Origin: Litomosoides sigmodontis
Lineage: Eukaryota; Nematoda; Chromadorea; Rhabditida; Onchocercidae
Assembly (NCBI GenBank): GCA_963070105.1
Contig: OY718808.1
Span: 3,285,738-3,349,737 of the forward strand
Direction of reading: 5' to 3'
DNA: 64,000 nucleotides
Positions 55,495-64,000 of this stretch are shown here, piece after piece. Each line of letters begins with the position of its first letter. Position 1 is the first letter of the stretch. Under the pieces are notes generated by a model. The model searched no databases. It was not told the DNA's origin and saw only the letters and a program-made list of their open reading frames with translations. A program made the translations under genes and the position numbers.

Positions 55495-56878
55495 TCAAAA
55501 ACCAAAATCATACAAACATTGCTCAACGACAGCACGATCAGCACCTTTTATTCGAATGAATCCTTTCAATTCATCAACGTGTGTTGCGATCGGATGGTGC
55601 AGATATTCTTCCAAATATTCTCGCATCTTCTTTTCACATTCCTTAATACAAGGAAATGAATAATTACCCGAAGTTTCACAAAAACCAGTTTTTTTGGAGA
55701 AATTGTAGAATAAATAGTGAGTGTACTACAATGATACGATAACAGAAAAACAAGAAAGTTTTTGGGAAGTTATTTGTCTTGCCTGGGAAATAAATTCTTC
55801 AGAAATTCACTATGCGGTTCAAATAGAATTCACTCACTATGTGGCTCAGATACAATAAGTATGCCTGATTAGTCGTAAATGAGGAAATTTTTGAATATAC
55901 CAAAGTTTAAACAGTAAAAACTGCCCACTGCAATAAGTTTAAATACGACTACCGTCAGCTCAATATTATACTAAACTATAAATTGAAGAACTGGAAGAAG
56001 AAAAGAAAGCAGAACATACAAATATATCGCCATGAATTCTTTTCACTAACACCAACTCAACATATTCAAAATCCAATGTCTTTGGATCTAACTGGTCCTT
56101 CCTCGTTTCCAAATAAAGTGGCAGCAAGTGATCACGATTGCGTTCCACATAAAATGTTAAATCTGGTCGGGCTAGAAAAAATTCTGTGAGAGCGATCTAG
56201 TATGAAATAACAATTCTGGATTTCATAGAAGTTATCCCTGAAAATAGAACGGGAAAAAAGAAAAAAAAATCACACGTTTTGCTGGCCTCCAACCACTAGG
56301 CGTTGGGTATGTATCATGTTTCGGTATATCAGGAATTAATCTCTTTGGCATAAGTCTTTGTACGTACTTCCAATTAACCGGTATCTCAACCGCTTTGCTT
56401 CGCGTTTCTGAAATAATTCATACATTTGAATATTCACAAATGAAAACATTCACATGGAAATAACGGAACACTCATATAATAAACATTGTAATGTAAATAA
56501 CATCCTGTCAGATAACTACGCAAGAAATAACAAAAAAATCTGACAAATTTGACGGTTGCAAAAATCAATTGAGAGAATAGCCTACTGTTATAAATACCAT
56601 CAAATATCTGTACTTTTCAATCAATGAAGATAACAGTACCATCCATTCAATACCTATTCTTTAGCCAAATTCCATCCTCTGTACTGTGCCAGAAAAAAAT
56701 TAATGCTGTTTTCCAAATGAAAACGAAAATCACCTGTTCTCGACATAACAGCTCGCAATGGATCATCCCAAACATCGCCACTTGATGCCGCCCTATTTTC
56801 GTCACTTGCAAATTTCCGGCAATTGTACTTCGTCAGCTTCACAATATTTCTGCTTCGTTTCAAGAAATGCCGTAACAT
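55495..56878 (-). CDS. Mitochondrial large ribosomal subunit protein mL49
   Basis: Component of the mitochondrial 39S subunit. Exons are 56878-56734, 56407-56276, 56171-56020 and 55641-55495 (191 aa), all phases consistent. The first 25 residues (MLRHFLKRSRNIVKLTKYNC...) are basic, amphipathic and free of acidic residues, as expected of a mitochondrial presequence. The family signature starts with YPTPSGWRPAK, followed by LTFYVERNRDHLLPLYLE, VLVKRIHGDIFECEKK and the terminal GFIRIKGADRAVVEQCLYDFGF. This matches the order in animal mL49 (YPTPxGW, LPYFVxRxR, VxRKxxGDIW, GxxRIKG, C-terminal GF). It is somewhat longer than the human protein (166 aa). A TTTTAAG acceptor 8 nt upstream of the ATG may be a trans-splice site. 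Confidence 0.88.
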
Positions 56879-57664
56879 AAAGCACTCTTAAAAGCTCCAC
56901 GGAGTACCGGTTGTTACATTTTAAATCAGCGGTAACGCTTAAGCCACTCCCCATTTTTCGTATTCCCCGGATACTTACACGAATTAAGTTTCCCTACTAT
57001 TCAATAATAAGTTACCGTTGACAAGTTAATGACAAGATGTTACCATCCATAGCTGCTCAGTAATTGTGCCTTGCATAGTGTTAAAGGTGCAAACATATAA
57101 TTCTGAGAGGTAAGAATAAGCCCCAAGAAAAACGTAAGACAGCCAATCAAGAATTAATCTGTATGTATTAATATTCAAAATATTAGATATTTAATGATGA
57201 ATAACATGGATACTTATATTTAATTAATATGCATAAAACTTCGCGAATAACTAAAAAAACTAGCCACAACATAAGTCATTGAAAAAGAACATATGACTAA
57301 AATAGGAATAAAAGTTCTTATGTTCGCTTAAAAAACAGAAAATTGGCATGCTAATGAGAACACTATACGTTTGCACTGATGTAAGCATCAAACGATTCAT
57401 TAGATGTTATTATACATGCCAAATGAGTCAATACACTTGCATTACAAAACTATGGATTATAATGTATTAAGCCATGAATTATGGATAAGAATTCTGAATG
57501 ACAATGACAATTTAGCACGTTATAAAAAAACCTTATTTAATAACCTATAAGCAATGTCCCATAAATTTCAGATATGTAGAAATGCTTTTTAATTACCTCT
57601 GAACTAAAAAAAATTATCATTGTGATACAATAATACATCGGTTTTTATTTACGACGCCGAGGCC
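56879..57664. other. Spacer between the TRIM-like gene and mL49
   Basis: About 790 bp between the TRIM-like stop and the mL49 start, both minus strand. A/T-rich; nothing further recognised. Confidence 0.6.
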
Positions 57665-59797
57665 TCAAGTTCGGTCAACGAGCAAAATTTCATTTCTAGA
57701 TACGGGAAAAGCCGATGCGATAGACGATGATGCTGATGACAGTGGCAGTGTATTGACAGTCATTCCTGATTCTGATTGAGGGTTATAGGTCATAAGACGG
57801 CGTCGCGCAATAGCTGCATTTCGCCGTGCTAAAGCTGAGCACAAAGTACTAACTCGCCCGGTTCGTTGATATTCGAACCACGACTGTGTTTGTGTTTGTT
57901 CCCTGAAATTAATATAAATATAAAAAATAATCATTTAAATTAATTACAATCAATAAGACTGAATAATCAGTTCCATTTTTATCGCATATCACAATTATAT
58001 TTCCATTAAAAAAGGAAAAGAACGCTTCATGACATGCCGATATATTATTCTTCTTGCTTTATATTCGAAATTTTTTTCGTTAACTTTTTAAAATCTCCAT
58101 TAAAAATTCGATCCTTTTAGCTTCGGAAAGCTTAATTTTAAAAGCTGAAGATGAAAAGAGAAGGAAAGAATTAAACTTCCAATTTGTGATTTCCAACTCT
58201 GTAACTATTAAAGAGTTCGAAAAAATAGTCTTATGTGAATGCAACTGCAAAATAGGCAAAAAAGTATGAGTTACATCAGCAGAATGCATTGTATAAAAAC
58301 CATTAATGCTTTTAATGCAAAGCACCACTTTTTCGTGTACACACAGACATCAGTCAGGTATCATTTAGTATCACAGTTCTGTTTGATACGTAAAGTGAAT
58401 ATAAAATTCTTACTGCTCTGACTGTGCAATCATTTCTCTTTTGCTCAATATATCACCATATACAGTGTGACCTGCCAGTTCTGCGGCTGTTTTTTCTGTC
58501 AGAGTTGAAATTTCGTTGAACATAATACTCATTAACCTAGTAAATTCCAACGCACTCTGCAATAATTTATTAAATTAAAACATTGTAGTAATATGCGATT
58601 GTCACTGTGTTGTAGGTAAATCATAACGATTTCATTTTATTCAATATACAATTCGATAAATTAAAGCCTCCTATTCCAGACAATCGACAACAGCTAGTAT
58701 TTTGTTAGCTGATGAAAAAAATGTCCAACATGTTTCTACATCATTGCTTGCACTGGTGTTGTTAGGAAGCCAGCATTTTCAATTGAAATTTGTGAGGAAA
58801 CATATATTCATGAATTAATATTATCGATTGCAAGACGACTTGTTATCGAAATTCACTTTGATAATATTGCCATAAAATGTCTACTTCATAATAATCACAG
58901 CACCAAAAAAATCACTGTAAATTCATCTACCTACTGATCATTACAAGTAGGGACACAAAACAGTTTCCCATCCACTAGGCCTAACAGCTTCAGTTCTGTC
59001 AATTCGATTTTATGCCATTTTTGAACTGAATTATATTGCAACAAAAACCAATATTTCAATATTATATTTCAAATGAAATAAACAAATTATTAGTTGGTAT
59101 ATTCAAAACATTGATTTTTTAAAAGAGATCTGGGAAAGACTCACGTAATTTATATAGCAAACAAACCCGCATGTAAATTCCATGCAGCTGTCTGGCATTC
59201 TCTAATCTCATTTCAATATCCTTTTTTGATAGAAACACATCGGTACCCAATGCTACTATTAGTGCTTTGAAATATGTGCGCTGTCCATCCAGCAGCTGAA
59301 ATAATGATGTAATACGAATCTTTATTGCCAAACATTTTTGTCATTCATATTTCACTATTATGCTTCACAACATTCCCTTACCTAAATACGACAGATACAA
59401 AAAAAGAGGAAAACATGACATTTAATCACGCTACATTCGAAACAAACCTTAAACAAATTATCCACACAAACCAAGCTGTCAGCTGCTAATTTTTCACATA
59501 CTGTCAAAAATTGCACAGTCTCATTCAATATTTCATTGAGTGTCCGTTGTGCTCTTTTAATTACTTCGCCTGAATCGCCATACTTTGACACATTGTGACC
59601 CCTCTTCGCATGCTCGTTGATTACACACAAACCACAACGAACACGCTGAACAATTGAAAAAAAATTAATAATGTCAGTGAAAGAATAGAACCCACCAAAT
59701 ACACTTTTTCATACCTTACTCTTTCCCTGCTCTCTAATCATCACAATTGTGATTTATTCCTATGACAGTTACAAAAATCACATTATTTAAAAGGCTA

Positions 59798-59882
<85 letters not shown>

Positions 59883-60681
59883 TTCTAAATGGGGAAGATC
59901 AGCACCTCTTCTCTGTCAATATGATCGCAGTCATCACAACGATACTGATCCTCTGGTTTTGCAGGCTTGGAGCACTGATGACAACATTTAACCATAGCAT
60001 CTTTTTCTTTTATCCTAGATATAAGACCTGAAAAATCCTCTTATTTAAACAATGTTAACAAGTTACAAAACAAAAGGAAACGGTATCATATGGCTGTCTC
60101 AAATTAAACAATCCTCAACATGAGCCAAGAAAAAATTATGAGGAACGCCAACTTTTTAAGGAATAATTGACGACAGGTGGGCTAGTAAACTCCGCACGAC
60201 ATAAGGGACAAGTGTATTTTTCTTCCGTTTCATTGCAGAGGCGATCGATACAAGCTGTACAAAATGAATGACCACACTGCAGTTGTTTTGGCTCATCATA
60301 TACCTTTAAAAAAGCTAGTTAGAAATGAGAATGAAACGTTACATACAACGTTCAAATTAAGCATAGCTCTATCCGTCTATTCTAATTTCATTCATATTAC
60401 GAAGGCTGACCGTAAACCAAGTTGGGATACTCCATCGGCATCCATTACTTCGTATGGTATGTGATGTTCAATATGAGATGATTGATATAAGTACGACTAA
60501 CCGCATAACAAATCGAGCAAACCATCGCTTCTAACAGAAATACATCAAGCTCGCGTTCCTCATCAACCATCCCCTTCTGCGATGAGTATATGTTTGAAAG
60601 AATTTCAGCATTTGAAGATGAATACGACAAGGGCGAAGAATTCATAAATTCAGGGAGAGAAGAAAACATTGACACATCCAT
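57665..60681 (-). CDS. RING-B-box-coiled-coil protein (TRIM-like, short)
   Basis: Predicted E3 ubiquitin ligase. Exons are 60681-60502, 60303-60153, 60027-59906, 59645-59448, 59295-59167, 58556-58414 and 57902-57665 (386 aa), every junction in phase. The RING is C3HC4: C55, C58, C70, H72, C75, C78, C92 and C95. A B-box-type zinc motif follows (C126, C129, C141, C144, C155, C158, H163, H168). Then comes a helical region, residues about 175-290, rich in Leu and charged residues (VIKRAQRTLNEILNETVQFL, KDIEMRLENARQLHGIY). The C-terminus is Arg-rich then Ser-rich and has no SPRY, NHL or other known TRIM output domain. The RING is split between exons 1 and 2, and the B-box between exons 3 and 4. 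The 60-residue N-terminal extension is Ser/Met-rich. Substrates are unknown, and I do not recognise a specific orthologue. Confidence 0.85.
58557..59166 (-). other. Intron of the TRIM-like gene, 610 bp
   Basis: Between the exons at 59295-59167 and 58556-58414. A/T-rich, no additional exon or repeat seen. Confidence 0.7.
59803..59876. repeat. (TA)37 in an intron of the TRIM-like gene
   Basis: The run is pure TA between the exons at 60027-59906 and 59645-59448, about 30 bp downstream of the exon 3 donor. The Tyr-Ile reading frame over it is an artefact. Confidence 0.95.
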
Positions 60682-60706
60682 TACGACAAAGTTTTATTTC
60701 AGGAAC

Positions 60707-60719
60707 CTAAATAGAAAAA
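60707..60719 (-). promoter_or_regulatory. Probable trans-splice acceptor of the TRIM-like gene
   Basis: TTTTTCTATTTAG on the minus strand ends at 60707 and leaves a leader of about 25 nt before the ATG at 60681. Confidence 0.55.
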
Positions 60720-61442
60720 CTTACAGCAAAATCAGGAATGTTGATGAATTTAATGCAAACTTACAACACAATCAGATATAATGCAATATGTCTTCGGCAA
60801 CAAATGCATTGTAATCGAAGACTGCAAAAACTACATCCAAATGAATATTAAAATTATAAGCGTCAGAGTTGGACTGCATTAGATTAATCTTGACAACGCC
60901 AATACGACCTGACGTTTGTTGCGAATTTATACTTCTCTTCAAATATAACAACTAAACAATGCATCACTTGATCGATCAATAAATTACGTGACCATCACCA
61001 TCACGTACCCATTCGGAAAAAATTTGCATTCTGGGTAGTCATGCGCAAGATTGTACAAAAAAGGTATATTATAATTTAATGCATCATACTGTTACCGCTA
61101 CAAACATGGAAAAAAAGGACATACTACCTATGGACATGCTTACGAGTAGTATTCAATCCTTAACACCCTACGGTTAACCCTTGTTCCCTTGTTTACGTTA
61201 GCCTTGTTCACGTATTACACGTATATCTGAAAACAAAGCTAGAAACACTTAGCACTACTACCGTCCGTTAATCTCTCTTTCTACTGGCAAGATGGCACCA
61301 CTTACCCTATAAGCCACACAATCCATCAGACACACACCCCATGGACTAGCACTAACAAAATTGGTAACTATTCTTTATTTCACTTCCACTCTCTTTTTCC
61401 TTCCTTTCTTCCTCTCATTATCCTCTTTTGCACACTCTCTAG
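60720..61442. promoter_or_regulatory. Divergent region between the TRIM-like and right-edge genes
   Basis: About 720 bp between two genes transcribed away from each other, presumably containing both promoters. Base composition is more even than in the gene-poor part of the window. I could not identify specific motifs. A CT-rich strip at 61387-61442 runs into the plus-strand acceptor. Confidence 0.45.
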
Positions 61443-61454
61443 CACCTCTTCCTG

Positions 61455-63357
61455 ATGCACCGCCCAATTCGCATTCCTTCTAGACCTCTACAAACATTTC
61501 AAGACGATATGTGGCACGTGAAAGGCGAAGTAGTACACACAATAATTCCATGTCGTACGCAAAAATTCACGTTTTACGTGAATGAAAGTGGAAGAGTAAG
61601 TGGGAGAGTTTTGATAATAATTTATAAAATTGCATGCGTTTCCCCTCCAGCACTACAAAAACCTAGTTAAGGCAGGAAGTTTTTTTTTGCTAGAAGCGCA
61701 AAAATAAAACGCAAAAATAAACTGGTCGTAGGAAAGAAGAGTTTTTGTTAGAAGCGTGACAAAATGATTGCGAGAAGGATGAAGATTGGAAGAGACAATG
61801 AGATTTGAGAGTGTTAGAGTGAGAAAGCAACAACAATGAGAGGAAACAAGAGAAAATTGCCGACAAAAAAGCGGATGTTTTGAATTTATGAAGAAAAAAA
61901 AAAGAAAAAAATTGGCAAATGGCAACATTAGGTGTAAACTTTAAAACTAACAATTATTAATTAATAGCAATAATAAAATTTAATTTGCTAACAAATTACT
62001 ATTGCTGTAATTAATAGCAATAATAAAATTTAATTTGCTAACAAATTACTTTCGCTGTAACTTAGCAAGCACATGCAAGAAATGTGAGCCAAAATATGAT
62101 GATAGCAATCACTAGCTCACTAGTTCATTCACTAATTGTTCAGTTCAGTTCACTCAGTATCCAATAGCTCATCACTGGTTCATTTTACACATGAAAATGC
62201 ATATACTTCACAATTTCAACATCTCAACTCATATCTTTTAATTGCTTAGTTGCATAATTAACTGTTTAATTTTGCTTAATACAACAATTTCATTCTGACA
62301 AAATTGGTTTTTTTGTCTTGCAATTTTTTTTCTTTTCACTTTTTTTTTTGTAAACTGTTCATTTCTTCTCAGCAATTTTCGTCAAGCAAACTAATTATGC
62401 ATTCGTTTCAATTTCTCCTCTAAATGCTCTTCTGTTTCATTGGATTAAAAAAAGTCAGAGATATCCTTGTACACTCTTCCAAATTTGCAATTTCTTTTCT
62501 CTCCCTCTTTCTATAAAATCTAGCACCTCACTTCTTTCATATCTAAGCGTTAAAATTTACATATCGATTGAACTTACGCACTTATTGTGTTGCTATCTGT
62601 TAGCGTAAAAATTTGCATAAAATGTCATCGACTGTACCTACGTACTCATTGTATTTCTACTATTGGTTCGTGAACGGTCGTCCGTTCGTGTCGGATATGT
62701 TTGAGGCAGTTTTGGTAAAATATTTTTGAATCACTTTTATTAAACTTTTTTTCTCCATCATACACTTTACCCCTCTATCATTGATCATTGTTATCGTTCA
62801 TATTCATTCATCAATTTATGCTTGGCATTATTTCCTATCGAAAATTAAATTAAAAACTTTGAACACTTTGTTGATAAAATGAGGGAATATTTTGAAAATT
62901 TGAAATTTAGCTTAAACAAAAAAAAAACAAAGAACGAATTGATCCTTGCTATTTCATCATTGTTTATTAATTTACAAGGAGGAAACAACAATTACAACAA
63001 CAAAATTAATACCACTACGTGGATGCTTACGCTTCATATCAAACAATGCAAATGATCCGGTAACACTGTATGCTCATAACACTACAGCTAATGGAATGCA
63101 AGCACATTTAGCCAAAGTTGGTATTTAAAAAAATAAATAATTAAATAAATTAAATAAATTAAAATTTTAATGATTCTAAATTTTGCACAAAAAACAAATT
63201 CTTCCAATGTCAATTGTTAACAACTTACCTTACATGTTATTCAATTATTACTCAAATTTTTATGAATTTTAATTTTACTAGAAAAAAGAAATTCTTCCCA
63301 TATTCTTTGTTGGTAATTTCAATATTTTTTCAATAGTTTGTTTTTGTTGAATAATTT

Positions 63358-63388
<31 letters not shown>

Positions 63389-63693
63389 TGTTATTCAGCC
63401 TGCCATAATGATGCAAGAACAAAACAGATGGAGCGGTGGAACGGTTCAATTTCATAAGTGAGTTTGTTTTATAAGTCATAAAACGATATTGTTAATTAGT
63501 AAAAAATTGACGTTGAAATTAATTAGCAAAGAGCTTTTAGAGGTGATAATCGGGTGGAGAGTATTAATACGGCATTAGCATGCACTCATTCACTTTACAT
63601 ACGTGAACTTGTCAACAAAACTGGCATACAATCGCCGATCCTAAATTGCACCGGTCTGTTCAGTTATATGCATTTGAGGGAAGTGAAAGTGAG
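61455..63693 (+). CDS. Unrecognised protein, 5' part (continues past the right edge)
   Basis: Five exons join in frame: 61455-61595, 62604-62714, 62979-63116, 63399-63457 and 63532-63693 (203 codons plus two bases before a GTGTAAC donor). An acceptor-like CTCTCTAG at 61435-61442 precedes the ATG by 12 nt. The product has beta-type alternation (VHTIIPCRTQKFTFYV, KLIPLRGCLRFISN, DPVTLYAHNT) and several N-glycosylation sequons (NES, NTT, NKT, NCT), which would suit a secreted or surface protein. No conventional signal peptide is seen at this start. A later exon carries MSSTVPTYSLYFYYWFVNG. The family is not recognised. Exons 1 and 2 are the least certain links; exons 3-5 are better supported by phase and composition. 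Confidence 0.5.
61596..62603 (+). other. First intron of the right-edge gene, 1 kb
   Basis: Begins GTAAGTGG and ends CTATCTGTTAG. It contains the 50-bp tandem duplication and is otherwise A/T-rich. The minus-strand frames at 61653-61953 are Phe/Ser/Leu-rich translations of A/G-rich sequence and lack splice support. Confidence 0.5.
61959..62058. repeat. 50-bp tandem duplication
   Basis: TTAATAGCAATAATAAAATT and the sequence after it, ending TTTGCTAACAAATTACT, occur twice head to tail, offset by 50 bp. The copies differ near the end (ATTGCTG against TTCGCTG). Confidence 0.9.
63357..63386. repeat. (CT)n run beside a splice acceptor
   Basis: About 15 CT units, followed after ATTGTTATTCAG by the exon at 63399. 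It probably acts as the polypyrimidine tract. Confidence 0.85.
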
Positions 63694-64000
63694 GTGTAAC
63701 AAATAGTTAGGCTGATGGAGTTTTATTTTATTTTATTTTTACCATTTGTAATATTCCTTTTTTTTTCTCTTTTATAAGTTGCATTATTGCACAATTTGAA
63801 ATGTTGTCGAAGTCAAAAAAAAAAAAAAAGTTCACTTCTGTCACGTATGCACGTATTTAGACATTTCCGCCTTTTTAACATTTGATTTACATACTTTGCC
63901 AGTAATGAGAGCAAAATAATGTTTAGTGTAATGCTATTATTATTTTTTTTTTACTATTCTAAATTCAAATATTTTACAAAAAAAATTTTTTTCCATTATT
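63694..64000. other. Right edge; intron of the unrecognised gene
   Basis: Starts with a GTGTAAC donor and is A/T-rich, with a 14-base A run at about 63817-63830. No further exon is visible before the window ends. Confidence 0.5.

Noticed and set aside
59762..60031. Tyr-Ile repeat frame on the plus strand
   Set aside because: Crosses the (TA)37 run and lies opposite real exons of the TRIM-like gene.

Overview
This window is nuclear DNA of a nematode, most likely a clade III (filarial-type) parasite. I infer this from the AT-rich intergenic DNA, short introns ending in T-rich ...TTTCAG or ...TTTTAG acceptors, strong acceptor sites just upstream of several start codons (typical of spliced-leader trans-splicing), and families shared with C. 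elegans. Species assignment is inference. No bacterial, viral or organellar segment, tRNA, rRNA or CRISPR array was recognised.

Layout. (1) 1-17.3 kb: the 5' part of a minus-strand gene with seven small exons spread over 16 kb. It encodes a spectrin-repeat-like coiled-coil protein, and three of its large introns each carry a very long microsatellite. (2) 17.6-32.4 kb: about 15 kb with no gene I can support. It holds microsatellites, a second very long TAG array, several tandem repeats and a few striking hairpins. (3) 32.4-41.2 kb: two tandem minus-strand paralogues of the lysocardiolipin/PI acyltransferase (LCLAT1, C. elegans ACL-8/9/10) family. (4) 43.4-46.8 kb: a ten-exon gene for a ZHP-3/RNF212-type meiotic RING protein. 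Just upstream on the same strand (47.3-49.8 kb) is an unrecognised coiled-coil protein gene, so the pair may form an operon. (5) 50.15-51.6 kb, plus strand: a complete steroid 5-alpha-reductase, divergent from that gene. (6) 52.3-60.7 kb, minus strand: an ANCHR/ZFYVE19-like protein with an apparent one-base frameshift, mitochondrial ribosomal protein mL49, and a RING/B-box/coiled-coil (TRIM-like) protein. (7) 61.4-63.7 kb, plus strand: the first five exons of an unrecognised gene that runs off the right edge.

Gene models were built by hand from reading frame, splice signals and intron phase. Every internal junction of the models for the two acyltransferases, the ZHP-3-like gene, the 5-alpha-reductase, mL49 and the TRIM-like gene joins in frame. 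The genes look like ordinary housekeeping and germline functions that happen to be neighbours. I do not see a single coordinated pathway. The most unusual material is the repeat landscape, the frameshifted ANCHR-like gene and the two genes I cannot assign.
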